A DNA stretch of 64,000 bases from Vibrio splendidus (GTDB lineage Bacteria > Pseudomonadota > Gammaproteobacteria > Enterobacterales > Vibrionaceae): assembly GCF_024347615.1 (NCBI RefSeq), contig NZ_AP025508.1, forward strand, positions 2,976,001 to 3,040,000, written 5' to 3'. The translations under genes were made by a program, and so were the position numbers. Under the pieces are notes generated by a model. That model was given only the letters and a program-made list of their open reading frames with translations. It was not told the origin of the DNA and searched no databases. Of this stretch, positions 39,844-48,901 are shown in pieces (the stretch's first letter is position 1; every line of letters begins with the position of its first letter).

Positions 39844-41202
39844 TCACAGACGAGTAAAATCATTAAATATTGCCAGAGCCATCAAAGAGAAGAGGATTGC
39901 ACCTCCCACTCTGTATCCCATTTCCTGAATTTTTTCAGGGACAGGTTTACGAGTAATGGCCTCAATAGCGAAAAAGAGCAAATGTCCGCCATCAAGCATA
40001 GGCAGCGGAACCAAATTAATAATACCCAAATTGACACTAATCAGAGCCAAAAAGCCTAAGAAGTAAACCAAACCGTAATCGGCGGTTGTACCTGCGCCTT
40101 TAGCAATTGAAATCGGGCCACTCAAGTTGTTTAAGCCGACATCGCCAACGATGAGCTTCTTGAGCATTGTCAGCGTCAAACTAATGATTTGACCTGTTTT
40201 ATCAAATGCTTTTCCTACAGACTCAATTACACCAAATTGTAACTCAAAGCGATAATCTTCTGGCCATTCTGCGACTTCTGGAGCAATACCCGCATAGCCG
40301 ATTATTGAACCATCAGAAAGCTCTCGACTTTTTGGCGTCATAGACAACGACTGTTCAAAACCATTACGCAGTACAATAAGGTTCATTGATTTCATCGGGT
40401 TCGAACGAATCAACTCAACAACCGACTGCCACTGTTCAATTGGCTGCCCATTAATTTCAACAATTTTGTCACCAGCTTCTAGCCCCGCAGAGTATGCAGC
40501 GCCATCATCAATAACTTGAGCAAGCACTGTTGATATCTCTGGAGAGTACGGTCTAAAACCAAGCGTTGTCATTGCAGACTCAGTTTCTGGGTTGAACGAC
40601 CAGTCTGAAATATCCAATGTCACCTGTTGCTCAAAGCCGATATCGTCTTGAGAAGAGACCGTTACTGTCATGGATTGGTCACCAATATGTGATATCAAAC
40701 CCATATTGACTGATTCCCAATCTGCGGTTTTGATTCCTGAAATAGATTTAAGTTCCATTCCTGTTTCAATTCCGGCTTGTGCAACAATAGATTGCGGGGT
40801 GACCTCACCGATCACCGGTTTAACCGCAGGCACGCCAATCAAAAATACCAGCCAATACGCAAACACCGCAAAGATAAAGTTAAATGCTGGGCCTGCACCG
40901 ACTATCGCCGTGCGTTTCCACAATGGCTTCTTGTCAAAAGCGTATTGCTGCTCTTCTTCAGAAAGGTCGTCAACACGCCCATCGAGCATCTTAACGTAGC
41001 CGCCCAGCGGAATCACTGACAAGCTATATTCAGTACCATCACGGCCGATCTTGCTCCAGATTGATTTACCAAAACCAATCGAGAATTTTTCTACTTTCAC
41101 ACCACAACGACGAGCAACCCAGAAGTGTCCAAACTCATGAACAGCAACCAGAATACCAAGCGCTACAATAAAAGATGCGAAGTTCCACAGAATTCCACTC
41201 AT
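39844..41202 (-). CDS. rseP: RIP zinc protease RseP
   Basis: Site-2 protease that cleaves anti-sigma factor RseA within the inner membrane during the sigma-E response and clears signal peptides. It is 452 aa (E. coli 450). The zinc motif HEFGH is at residues 22-26, the second ligand motif is [12 protein letters not shown], and two tandem PDZ domains lie in the periplasmic part (about residues 115-310). Its ATG overlaps the dxr stop by 4 bp (ATGA). It immediately precedes bamA. Confidence 0.97.
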   Translation of the reverse strand: MSGILWNFASFIVALGILVAVHEFGHFWVARRCGVKVEKFSIGFGKSIWSKIGRDGTEYSLSVIPLGGYVKMLDGRVDDLSEEEQQYAFDKKPLWKRTAIVGAGPAFNFIFAVFAYWLVFLIGVPAVKPVIGEVTPQSIVAQAGIETGMELKSISGIKTADWESVNMGLISHIGDQSMTVTVSSQDDIGFEQQVTLDISDWSFNPETESAMTTLGFRPYSPEISTVLAQVIDDGAAYSAGLEAGDKIVEINGQPIEQWQSVVELIRSNPMKSMNLIVLRNGFEQSLSMTPKSRELSDGSIIGYAGIAPEVAEWPEDYRFELQFGVIESVGKAFDKTGQIISLTLTMLKKLIVGDVGLNNLSGPISIAKGAGTTADYGLVYFLGFLALISVNLGIINLVPLPMLDGGHLLFFAIEAITRKPVPEKIQEMGYRVGGAILFSLMALAIFNDFTRL

Positions 41203-42407
41203 GCTAGCTGCTCTTTAATAAATTGAATGGCTATTTGACGAGACATATTATCTAGCTCAAGAAGGCTTTCCAAGCTATCTAAGCCCTCAGAGCTATATTG
41301 TTCACATACTTTGCTCATAACATGCTCATTAATGACAGCAATATCGGTAAACTTAACCCGATTGTTCAAAAAGGCATCGACTGCAATTTCATTGGCAGCA
41401 TTAATTGCTGTTGTTGCATGCTGCCCTAGGTAGCACGCTTCAATTGCTAATCTTAAACATGGGTAACGGCTAAAATCGGGTTCTAGAAAAGTAAGCTCGC
41501 CCACTTTGGTGAAATCCAGAGGCTTAACACCAGCTTCTGTACGCTCAGGATAAGACATCGTCAAAGCGATTGGCGTCGCCATATCGGGTTCGCCCATTTG
41601 AGCAAGCACCGAGCCATCCTTGTACTGGACCATAGAATGAATCACAGACTGAGGATGAATAATGACTTTTAACTGTTCTTGAGAAGCATTAAATAGCCAC
41701 TTAGCTTCAATATACTCAAGACCTTTATTCATCATGGTCGCAGAGTCAACAGAGATCTTAGGGCCCATAGACCAGTTAGGGTGTGCAATAGCGCGAGCCG
41801 GTGTTACCGAATCTAACTCAGCAACATCCGTATAGCGGAAAGGACCGCCAGAACCCGTCAAGAGAATATGGTTGATACCGTTCTCTTCCAGATTACAACG
41901 GCCTAGATGGGTTTGTACGTTTTGAGGCAAGCATTGGAAAATAGCATTATGCTCACTGTCTACAGGAAGTAGTTCAGCACCGTACTTTTCCACGGCGTCT
42001 ATAAACAACTGCCCTGACATCACTAAAGCTTCTTTATTAGCAAGTAAAATACGCTTACCAGCCTTAACCGCAGCCATCGTAGGAAGCAAGCCTGCTGCTC
42101 CCACAATCGCAGCCATTACCGTGTCCACTTCCTCTAGAGAAGCAACCTGACACATGCCTTCTGGGCCTGAAAGTACTGTAACGTTAGGGTAATTAGCGTA
42201 CAGTATTTCAGTCAGCTGAGATGCTGCATCAGGGCAAGCCATAGCAATATAGCTTGGTTGCCACTTTTCAACTAACGCCAACATCTTTTCGACATTCGAC
42301 CCGGCAGCCAGTGCCACGACCGAATAGAGATCTGGGTTTTGTTCAACGACTTTTAGTGTACTTGCACCAATTGAGCCGGTAGCGCCAAGGATAGTTAGAT
42401 TTCGCAT
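41199..42407 (-). CDS. dxr: 1-deoxy-D-xylulose-5-phosphate reductoisomerase
   Basis: Second enzyme (IspC) of the MEP pathway to isoprenoids, feeding undecaprenyl phosphate made by UppS in the same cluster. It is 402 aa (E. coli 398). The NADPH site is [13 protein letters not shown] at the N-terminus; the metal/substrate regions [12 protein letters not shown] and [19 protein letters not shown] are intact. The ATG at 42405-42407 is used; the upstream extension lacks homology. It overlaps rseP by 4 bp downstream. Confidence 0.97.
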   Translation of the reverse strand: MRNLTILGATGSIGASTLKVVEQNPDLYSVVALAAGSNVEKMLALVEKWQPSYIAMACPDAASQLTEILYANYPNVTVLSGPEGMCQVASLEEVDTVMAAIVGAAGLLPTMAAVKAGKRILLANKEALVMSGQLFIDAVEKYGAELLPVDSEHNAIFQCLPQNVQTHLGRCNLEENGINHILLTGSGGPFRYTDVAELDSVTPARAIAHPNWSMGPKISVDSATMMNKGLEYIEAKWLFNASQEQLKVIIHPQSVIHSMVQYKDGSVLAQMGEPDMATPIALTMSYPERTEAGVKPLDFTKVGELTFLEPDFSRYPCLRLAIEACYLGQHATTAINAANEIAVDAFLNNRVKFTDIAVINEHVMSKVCEQYSSEGLDSLESLLELDNMSRQIAIQFIKEQLA

Positions 42408-42430
42408 CACATATGACCGTAGAAATGAAA

Positions 42431-42455
42431 TAAAGGGCAGAATCACTGCCCTTTA
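42431..42455 (-). terminator. Terminator-like hairpin between cdsA and dxr
   Basis: Minus-strand AAAGGGCAG, loop TGATT, CTGCCCTTT then ATTTC. The stem is good but the T run is weak, so partial termination or an mRNA-stability role is likely. Confidence 0.55.
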
Positions 42456-42458
42456 TTA

Positions 42459-43301
42459 TTAGAATGCTAAATAAAGCAGAGCAAAGACAGGGAATGCAGC
42501 CGTTAAGCTATCTATTCTATCAAGTATACCACCATGACCAGGAATCAGATTACTGCTGTCTTTCACCCCTGAAACACGCTTAAACATGCTTTCAACAAGG
42601 TCACCAAGAACAGAGATAACGACAGTCACAAGGGTAATTACAATCATGTGAAGAGGGCTTGTGAATTGGATATCAAATAAGTCAGCAAAAATCCAAGCTA
42701 TGATCACCGCTGTAATAATGCCACCAATAAGACCTTCAATCGTCTTATTAGGGCTTACCGCTGGCGCCATCTTACGTTTACCAAAACTCTTACCAGAGAA
42801 GTATGCGCCGCTATCTGCAGCCCACACGAGCAAGCAAACAAACATCACTAGCTTTGCACCATGGTAAGGATCCGCATCGATACCGTTAGCGCGCAGAATC
42901 ACCACACTCCAGAAAAATGGCAGCAGAGTCAGCACGCCAAATGCGTGACGAAGGAGAGAAGAATCTTTCCATGCGGGCATAGACTTAGGATAAGTCACTG
43001 CCATACCACTCGCTATTACCCACCAAATAGAGCCAATCGTTAGAATGGTGTAGTGAGCGCTAGATAAATGATTAAGGCTAAATGCATCAAAAGGGATAAA
43101 AGCAAAACTTGCAGCACTGACTACAACCGTTGGAATCAGCGCTAAATAACGCGATTTGCTTTCAACAAACTGAGTCCACTCCCAAAAGCCCAATAGCGAG
43201 ATTACTGCTAGTGAAAGAATAAACGTGGGAAGTGATAACTCGAAAATACCTAGAATAACTAGGGGAGCTAAAATCAACGCCGTAATAATTCGTTGTTTCA
43301 A
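42459..43301 (-). CDS. cdsA: Phosphatidate cytidylyltransferase (TTG start)
   Basis: Makes CDP-diacylglycerol, the precursor of all phospholipids, in the inner membrane. It is 280 aa (E. coli 285), with about eight membrane spans. The CTP-transferase signature S-x-x-K-R-K-x4-D-x3 is seen as GKRKMAPAVSPNKTIEG, and the C-terminal signature as KDSSNLIPGHGGILDRIDS. The start is TTG at 43299-43301, with AAGGA about 9 nt upstream. It begins 15 bp after uppS. Confidence 0.95.
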   Translation of the reverse strand: MKQRIITALILAPLVILGIFELSLPTFILSLAVISLLGFWEWTQFVESKSRYLALIPTVVVSAASFAFIPFDAFSLNHLSSAHYTILTIGSIWWVIASGMAVTYPKSMPAWKDSSLLRHAFGVLTLLPFFWSVVILRANGIDADPYHGAKLVMFVCLLVWAADSGAYFSGKSFGKRKMAPAVSPNKTIEGLIGGIITAVIIAWIFADLFDIQFTSPLHMIVITLVTVVISVLGDLVESMFKRVSGVKDSSNLIPGHGGILDRIDSLTAAFPVFALLYLAF

Positions 43302-43316
43302 ACCAAAAAATCCTTA

Positions 43317-44069
43317 TTAACTGTCCATCAGAGCTTTAATTTGCTCACCAGTGCATCCAAAACGACGCTCGCGGTTTACAAACCAAGTCACAGCTTCTAC
43401 TAAGCTGTCTTCATTAAAGTCTGGCCAGAATTGTTCAGTGAAATACATTTCGGCGTAAGCCAATTGCCAAAGCATAAAGTTACTAATGCGGCACTCGCCA
43501 CTGGTGCGGATAAGTAGGTCAACTTCAGGAATATCTGCCATAGTCAGGTGCTGTGTAATCATAGCTTCATCAATGTCATCTACATTAATATCGCCAGACT
43601 TTACCTGTTGAGCAATTGAGGTCATTGCCTGCTGGATATCCCACTTGCCGCCATAGTTAGCAGCAATATTAATAACCATACCCGTATTGGTGCTAGTCAA
43701 AGCTTCTGCTTCTTCTATCTTCTTTTGTAGTCGATCATTGAAACGACTTTTATCACCAATAACACGCAATTGTAGATTATTTTTATGAAGTTTTTTCACT
43801 TCACTCGACAGCACTGAAATAAACAGTTCCATCAAGATACCGACTTCTTCTTCAGGACGACGCCAGTTCTCGCTACTAAACGCAAAAAGTGTAACGGCCT
43901 TAATGCCAAGTCTGGCAGATGAAGAGATGGTTTTACGAACGGCTTGAACACCGTTTTTATGACCAAAGACGCGAGGCTTACCCTGAGCTTTTGCCCAGCG
44001 GCCATTACCATCCATAATGATAGCAATGTGTTTAGGAAGAGAGTCTGTGAACGCTTGAGAATTATGCAT
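43317..44069 (-). CDS. uppS: Undecaprenyl diphosphate synthase
   Basis: Cis-prenyltransferase that makes the C55 lipid carrier for peptidoglycan and O-antigen. From the ATG at 44067-44069 it has 250 aa (E. coli 253). The catalytic Asp20 lies in [14 protein letters not shown]. The downstream [11 protein letters not shown] and C-terminal [18 protein letters not shown] motifs are intact. An in-frame TTG five codons earlier is possible but has no ribosome site. A terminator-like hairpin separates it from frr. Confidence 0.96.
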   Translation of the reverse strand: MHNSQAFTDSLPKHIAIIMDGNGRWAKAQGKPRVFGHKNGVQAVRKTISSSARLGIKAVTLFAFSSENWRRPEEEVGILMELFISVLSSEVKKLHKNNLQLRVIGDKSRFNDRLQKKIEEAEALTSTNTGMVINIAANYGGKWDIQQAMTSIAQQVKSGDINVDDIDEAMITQHLTMADIPEVDLLIRTSGECRISNFMLWQLAYAEMYFTEQFWPDFNEDSLVEAVTWFVNRERRFGCTGEQIKALMDS

Positions 44070-44111
44070 AAAAGAGTGAATCAAATTCTAATAGTCGAAC
44101 AGAGTAGCATA

Positions 44112-44143
44112 AAAAAACGCTGAACCGTGAGTACAGCGTTTTT
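44112..44143 (-). terminator. Terminator after frr
   Basis: Minus-strand AAAAACGCTG / CAGCGTTTTTTT stem with an 11-nt loop and a run of seven T, in the 98-bp frr-uppS gap. Confidence 0.8.
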
Positions 44144-44167
44144 CCGGAAAGAAAAGAATATGGAAAA

Positions 44168-44725
44168 TTAAACTTCCATCAACTCTTTTTCTTTAGTTGC
44201 TAGAACTTCATCTACGTTCTTAACCGCAATGTCAGTTAGCTTCTGAATTTCGTCTTGTGCTCTACGATCTTCATCTTCAGAGATTTCTTTGTCTTTCAGA
44301 AGTGCTTTTAGATCGCCATTCGCGTCACGACGGATGTTACGGATAGCAACACGGCCACCTTCAGCTTCACCACGAACGATTTTAACGAGGTCTTTACGAC
44401 GCTCTTCCGTTAACGCTGGAAGTGGTACACGAATAACCGTGCCAGCAGACATAGGGTTTAGGCCTAGGTCAGATGTCAGGATTGCTTTTTCAACTAAAGG
44501 AGTCAGTGTTTTATCAAACACTGTAATTGCTAGTGTACGTGCATCTTCTGCAATAACGTTAGCAACTTGAGCCAAAGGCGTTGGTGCACCGTAGTACTCT
44601 ACAGTAAGACCAGACAGTAGGCTTGGGTGAGCACGGCCTGTACGAATCTTTTGCAGGCTATTTTTAAGTGCATCTACACTTTTATCCATACGCTCTTGAG
44701 CGTCTTTTTTGATTTCGTTAATCAC
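44168..44725 (-). CDS. frr: Ribosome recycling factor (GTG start)
   Basis: Splits post-termination ribosomes with EF-G. From the GTG at 44723-44725 it has 185 aa, exactly the E. coli length, and [15 protein letters not shown] aligns with E. coli MISDIRKDAEVRMDK. An AAGGTG ribosome site lies 5 nt before the GTG. The open frame continues 10 codons upstream to an ATG, but that would add residues absent from homologues. It is in the conserved tsf-pyrH-frr order. Confidence 0.97.
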   Translation of the reverse strand: MINEIKKDAQERMDKSVDALKNSLQKIRTGRAHPSLLSGLTVEYYGAPTPLAQVANVIAEDARTLAITVFDKTLTPLVEKAILTSDLGLNPMSAGTVIRVPLPALTEERRKDLVKIVRGEAEGGRVAIRNIRRDANGDLKALLKDKEISEDEDRRAQDEIQKLTDIAVKNVDEVLATKEKELMEV

Positions 44726-44823
44726 AATTTCACCTTGATTATGTTCTTTCTTCAAGAAAGCTTTTTATTTGGAGTGATAAGGATAAGCTTACCAAAGCAT
44801 AACACCTCAGTAAGCCCGAAAAA

Positions 44824-45555
44824 TTAGTCAGCGTCGCTGATTAATGTACCTTCAGTTTCACCCATAACCACGCGACGTAATGCGCCTGGTTTATTCATGT
44901 TAAATACACGGATTGGCATTTTGTGATCACGTGCTAGCGTAAATGCAGCCAAATCCATCACTTTAAGTTCTTTTTCAAGAATAGTGTTGTAAGACAACGT
45001 ATCATACAGCTCTGCGTCTGGGTTTGCTACTGGGTCAGCAGTAAATACGCCATCTACCTTTGTCGCTTTTAGAACTACGTCAGCTTCAATTTCGATACCA
45101 CGTAGACACGCAGCAGAATCTGTAGTGAAGAATGGGTTACCAGTACCAGCTGAGAAGATCACAACACGACCTTGACGTAGTTGGCTGATTGCATCTGCCC
45201 AGTTGTAGTCGTCACACACACCTTTAAGAGGGATAGCTGACATTACACGTGCATTTACGTAAGCACGGTGCAGGGCGTCACGCATTGCAAGGCCGTTCAT
45301 TACCGTTGCTAGCATACCCATGTGGTCACCAACAACGCGGTTCATACCTGCTTCAGCAAGGCCTGCACCACGGAAAAGGTTACCGCCACCGATAACAACG
45401 CCTACTTGAACACCTAGTTCAACCAATTCTTTTACTTCTTGAGCCATACGATCAAGGACCGTCGCGTCAATACCAAAACCTTCTTCGCCTTGTAGTGCTT
45501 CGCCGCTAAGTTTTAACAGAATACGTTGATACGCCGGTTTAGGGTTCGTAGTCAT
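44824..45555 (-). CDS. pyrH: UMP kinase
   Basis: Hexameric bacterial UMP kinase that forms UDP and is allosterically controlled by GTP and UTP. It is 243 aa (E. coli 241). It is an amino-acid kinase fold with the N-terminal [18 protein letters not shown], the glycine loop [18 protein letters not shown], and the nucleotide region [19 protein letters not shown] (here [15 protein letters not shown]). A TGGAG-type site precedes the ATG. It lies between tsf and frr, each separated by short gaps. Confidence 0.97.
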   Translation of the reverse strand: MTTNPKPAYQRILLKLSGEALQGEEGFGIDATVLDRMAQEVKELVELGVQVGVVIGGGNLFRGAGLAEAGMNRVVGDHMGMLATVMNGLAMRDALHRAYVNARVMSAIPLKGVCDDYNWADAISQLRQGRVVIFSAGTGNPFFTTDSAACLRGIEIEADVVLKATKVDGVFTADPVANPDAELYDTLSYNTILEKELKVMDLAAFTLARDHKMPIRVFNMNKPGALRRVVMGETEGTLISDAD

Positions 45556-45661
45556 GGAGTTTACCTTCCAAAGAGTTGATGATTAACAGTCATGGATAAA
45601 AACTGAAGAGCTCAGTTTGCATTCATAACAGCTAACAGCCGAAAAATAATTCATTATTCAT

Positions 45662-45693
45662 AAAAAGACCGCAGCATTTGCCACGGTCTTTTT
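45662..45693 (-). terminator. Terminator after tsf
   Basis: Minus-strand AAAAAGACCG / CGGTCTTTTT stem with a 12-nt loop and T run, 19 nt after the tsf stop and before pyrH. Confidence 0.8.
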
Positions 45694-45711
45694 CAATCAA
45701 TACACTAAGGA

Positions 45712-46557
45712 TTAACCTTGTTGTACCGCTGCAACTTCGTCTGCGAAGCTCATTTCAGCCGCTTTCTCGATACCTTCACCAACTTCTAAACGAACGAAGG
45801 TAGTAACTGATGCGCCTTTCTCTTTAAGAATGTCAGCAACAGTTTTCTTAGGTTCCATGATGAAAGCTTGACCAGTAAGAGATACTTCGCCCGTGAATTT
45901 CTTCATACGGCCGATAACCATTTTCTCAGCGATCTCTTGTGGTTTGCCTTCGTTCATAGCGATTTCAACTTGAACAGCTTTTTCTTTTTCTACTACGTCT
46001 GCAGGTACGTCAGATGGGTTAACGTACTCAGGCTTAGAAGCAGCAACGTGCATAGCGATGTGCTTAAGCGTTTCAGCTTCGCCTTCACCAGCAACAACAA
46101 CACCGATTTTCTCGCCGTGACGGTAAGAAGCTAGTGCAACACCTTCAACTAGCTCAACGCGACGGATGCTGATGTTCTCACCGATCTTAGTTACTAGAGC
46201 GATACGTGCGTCTTCAAATTTAGCTTGAAGTGCAACGATGTCTAGACGTTCAGCTAGAGCAGCTTCAGCAACTTCGTTAGCGAATACAAGGAAACCTGCA
46301 TCTTTAGCTACGAAATCAGTTTGGCAGTTCACTTCAAGAAGAGCAGCAACGCCAGCGTCTTCTTTAATGATGATTGTGCCTTCAGCAGCAACGTTACCAG
46401 CTTTTTTAGCTGCTTTCGCTGCGCCAGACTTACGCATGTTTTCAATTGCTAGCTCGATGTCGCCTTCAGCAGCAACAAGCGCTTTTTTACATTCCATCAT
46501 GCCCGCAGCTGTGCGTTCACGAAGTTCTTTAACTAGAGCTGCAGTTACAGTTGCCAT
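45712..46557 (-). CDS. tsf: Translation elongation factor Ts
   Basis: Nucleotide exchange factor for EF-Tu. It is 281 aa (E. coli 283). The N-terminal UBA-like domain ([21 protein letters not shown]) and the TDFVA motif ([12 protein letters not shown]) that inserts into EF-Tu are intact. It is cotranscribed with rpsB, from which it is separated by an attenuator-like hairpin. Confidence 0.98.
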   Translation of the reverse strand: MATVTAALVKELRERTAAGMMECKKALVAAEGDIELAIENMRKSGAAKAAKKAGNVAAEGTIIIKEDAGVAALLEVNCQTDFVAKDAGFLVFANEVAEAALAERLDIVALQAKFEDARIALVTKIGENISIRRVELVEGVALASYRHGEKIGVVVAGEGEAETLKHIAMHVAASKPEYVNPSDVPADVVEKEKAVQVEIAMNEGKPQEIAEKMVIGRMKKFTGEVSLTGQAFIMEPKKTVADILKEKGASVTTFVRLEVGEGIEKAAEMSFADEVAAVQQG

Positions 46558-46587
46558 TCTCTATTCCTCAGTAAATTCTAAAAAAGA

Positions 46588-46620
46588 TAAAAAACAGGGG
46601 CCTAATTAATTGGCCCCTGA
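46588..46620 (-). terminator. Attenuator-like hairpin between rpsB and tsf
   Basis: Minus-strand CAGGGGCC, 9-nt AT loop, GGCCCCTG then six T. The E. coli rpsB-tsf operon also has an intergenic attenuator, which sets the S2 to EF-Ts ratio. Confidence 0.8.
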
Positions 46621-46694
46621 TATTGACTGTATTCAGTTCTTAAGCCATCGATTATGACCGCTTAATGTGAACTAAATATGGCTCAGAGCCGCTA

Positions 46695-47426
46695 TTATTC
46701 AGCTTCTACAAAACCGTCTTTTTCAGCAGCTACAGCAGCAACATCTTTGTTACGACCTTCTTTAACCGCGTCTGCAGCAGCGTTTAGGTAAAGCTGTACT
46801 GCACGGATTGCATCATCGTTACCAGGGATAACGAAGTCAACACCGTCTGGGTTAGAGTTAGTATCAACTACAGCGTAAACTGGGATACCTAGGTTGTTTG
46901 CTTCTTTAACTGCGATGTGTTCGTGATCAGCATCGATAACGAATAGAGCGTCTGGAAGGCCGCCCATGTTCTTGATACCACCAAGAGATTTCTCTAGCTT
47001 CTCCATTTCACGAGTACGCATTAGAGCTTCTTTCTTAGTAAGCTTGTCGAAAGTACCGTCTTGAGCTTGCGCTTCAAGTTCTTTCAGACGCTTGATAGAC
47101 TGACGAACAGTTTTGTAGTTCGTTAGCATACCGCCTAACCAGCGGTTGTTAACGTAGAACTGGTTGCTGTTGATAGCAGCTTCTTTAACAGCTTCAGATG
47201 CAGCACGCTTAGTACCAACAAAAAGAACTTTACCTTTCTTCTCGCCAACTTTAGCAATTTCAGCTAGAGCTTCGTTGAACATTGGTACAGTTTTTTCTAA
47301 GTTGATGATATGAACTTTGCTACGAGCACCAAAGATGAATGGCTTCATTTTTGGGTTCCAGTAACGAGTTTGGTGACCGAAGTGAACACCAGCTTTAAGC
47401 ATATCGCGCATTGATACAGTTGCCAT
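46695..47426 (-). CDS. rpsB: 30S ribosomal protein S2
   Basis: Small-subunit protein that binds the platform with S1. From the ATG at 47424-47426 it has 243 aa (E. coli 241), starting [36 protein letters not shown]; the signature [15 protein letters not shown] is plain. An AGAGGAT site lies 8 nt before the ATG. An in-frame upstream start falls inside the regulatory leader and is not used. S2 is known to repress its own operon through the leader. Confidence 0.98.
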   Translation of the reverse strand: MATVSMRDMLKAGVHFGHQTRYWNPKMKPFIFGARSKVHIINLEKTVPMFNEALAEIAKVGEKKGKVLFVGTKRAASEAVKEAAINSNQFYVNNRWLGGMLTNYKTVRQSIKRLKELEAQAQDGTFDKLTKKEALMRTREMEKLEKSLGGIKNMGGLPDALFVIDADHEHIAVKEANNLGIPVYAVVDTNSNPDGVDFVIPGNDDAIRAVQLYLNAAADAVKEGRNKDVAAVAAEKDGFVEAE

Positions 47427-47618
47427 TTTAAAATCCTCTATGGGGTTAGGCCTCCACACTCCCCATGAATCCGACCCCTAACAACTAACCACTTTTCAGC
47501 CGTTATCTGTGTTGTTGAGGCACCCCGGAACATGTGTCGGAATGTGTGTGATTTAAAGAAATAAGTTAGTGGACACAAAGCTTGTTTCGCCAAATGGAGA
47601 AAACAGTCCTGATGTCCG
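47427..47618 (-). promoter_or_regulatory. rpsB leader RNA (t44/tff type, S2 autoregulatory)
   Basis: About 190 nt of conserved-looking untranslated leader before rpsB. It folds at least one strong element near the ribosome site (GGCCTAACCCC region pairing with GGGGTCGG / GGGGAG segments). In E. coli the map-rpsB gap gives the t44/tff RNA, which is the rpsB leader bound by S2. Position and length fit; the detailed fold was not computed. Confidence 0.65.
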
Positions 47619-47624
47619 GCGCGC

Positions 47625-47630
47625 TTTATA
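47625..47630 (-). promoter_or_regulatory. rpsB -10 element with GC-rich discriminator
   Basis: Minus-strand TATAAA followed by the discriminator GCGCGCC. GC-rich discriminators are the mark of stringently controlled ribosomal promoters. No convincing -35 is at 17 bp, so the exact promoter is uncertain. Confidence 0.45.
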
Positions 47631-47809
47631 CCATATTTTGTCTATCTATGGCTAGAAAAAAATCTAAAAATGGCGACTGCTATACTGATCTTTGACACTG
47701 TATTTCTCTTATAAAGAGTATCAATAACACAAGAGACAAACTGTATAAATTTGAACACTATTCAATCAGACTTAGTAATGTCCACCCGCATTATATGGGT
47801 ATCAGAATG

Positions 47810-47837
47810 TTGCGCTAAAATACTGCACTGCTAGAAT
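47810..47837 (+). promoter_or_regulatory. map promoter
   Basis: TTGCGC (47810-47815), 16-bp spacer, TAGAAT (47832-47837), about 48 bp before the map start codon. The rest of the 458-bp rpsB-map gap holds the rpsB promoter and leader. Confidence 0.5.
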
Positions 47838-47884
47838 AGCCCCAATATGCACACTTAGGTGCTACCAAATTTAAGAGATATGCA

Positions 47885-48763
47885 ATGGCTGTAAAAATTA
47901 AAACTGCTGAAGAAATTGAAAAAATGCGCGTTGCCGGCAAGCTGGCTTCAGAAATTCTAGAGATGATTGAACCTCACATCCAAGTGGGTACAACGACAGA
48001 AGAGCTAAACCAAATCTGTCATGAGTACGCTCTAGAAAGAGGCGCATACTCAGCACCACTTGATTACCACGGTTTCCCTAAGTCAATCTGTACTTCTATC
48101 AACCACATCGTGTGTCACGGTATTCCAGCATCACAAGATGAGACGGGTAGCACAGGTCAATTCAAACCTGCAGTACTAAAAGATGGCGACATTCTAAACG
48201 TTGATATCACTGTGATTGTTCCTGATGACGAAAATGCTGATCTAAGTGTTCGTCCACAAGGCTACCACGGTGACACATCTAAGATGTTCCTTGTGGGTGA
48301 AGTTTCTCCAGCAAACAAACGTCTGTGTATGGTTGCTCAAGAAGCACTTTACGAAGGCATGCGTCAGGTTAAACCAGGTGTTCAACTTGGCCAAGTCGGT
48401 ACTGCTATTGAGAAGTACATCAAAACAAACAACAAGAACAACCCACGCGCTAAATTCTCTATTGTAAAAGATTACTGTGGCCACGGTATTGGTTCTGAGT
48501 TCCACGAAGATCCACAAGTCGTTCACTACAAAAACAGTGACCGTACCGTACTGAAAGCAGGCATGTGTTTCACTATCGAGCCAATGATTAATGCGGGTAA
48601 GTTTGGTTGTCGTCTAGATGACGAAGATAGCTGGACAGTGTACACAGCAGACAGCAAGAACTCAGCTCAGTGGGAACACACTCTAGTTGTAACGGATACT
48701 GGTTGTGAGGTACTAACACTACGCAGCGACGATACGATCCCACGTATCATGAAGAACGCTTAG
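47885..48763 (+). CDS. map: Methionine aminopeptidase type I
   Basis: Removes N-terminal Met from nascent proteins; dinuclear metal enzyme. The metal ligands are visible in DVTV-like (NVDITV), GDTSKMF, CGHGIG, TIEPM and QWEHT. At 292 aa it is about 28 longer than E. coli Map (264). The extra residues are two polar insertions: one after CHGIPA (QDETGSTGQFKP) and one between the first and second metal-ligand segments (PDDENADLSVRPQ). It is divergent from rpsB and upstream of glnD, the conserved arrangement. Confidence 0.96.
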   Translation: MAVKIKTAEEIEKMRVAGKLASEILEMIEPHIQVGTTTEELNQICHEYALERGAYSAPLDYHGFPKSICTSINHIVCHGIPASQDETGSTGQFKPAVLKDGDILNVDITVIVPDDENADLSVRPQGYHGDTSKMFLVGEVSPANKRLCMVAQEALYEGMRQVKPGVQLGQVGTAIEKYIKTNNKNNPRAKFSIVKDYCGHGIGSEFHEDPQVVHYKNSDRTVLKAGMCFTIEPMINAGKFGCRLDDEDSWTVYTADSKNSAQWEHTLVVTDTGCEVLTLRSDDTIPRIMKNA

Positions 48764-48791
48764 TTCAACAAGCTGAATACCTCAGACTTTT

Positions 48792-48823
48792 AAAAATATC
48801 CTCGCATGTCGAGGATATTTTTT
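48792..48823 (+). terminator. map terminator
   Basis: AAAAATATCCTCG, loop CATG, CGAGGATATTTTTTT, shortly after the map stop. Confidence 0.88.
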
Positions 48824-48901
48824 TATCCGCTCAATTTCGATTTTCCATCAGCTTCTGTTAAATTGTTTACTATTCTCATTTGCTTGCACGGATAGCAGAC
48901 T

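Noticed and set aside
46238..46609. Plus-strand 123-aa open frame over the tsf 5' end
   Set aside because: Antisense shadow of tsf; its Ala/Ser-rich translation has no family character and no ribosome site.
47692..47721. TTGACA at 47692 as the map promoter
   Set aside because: The only -10-like words are 12 or 21 bp away; the TTGCGC/TAGAAT pair nearer to map has better spacing.
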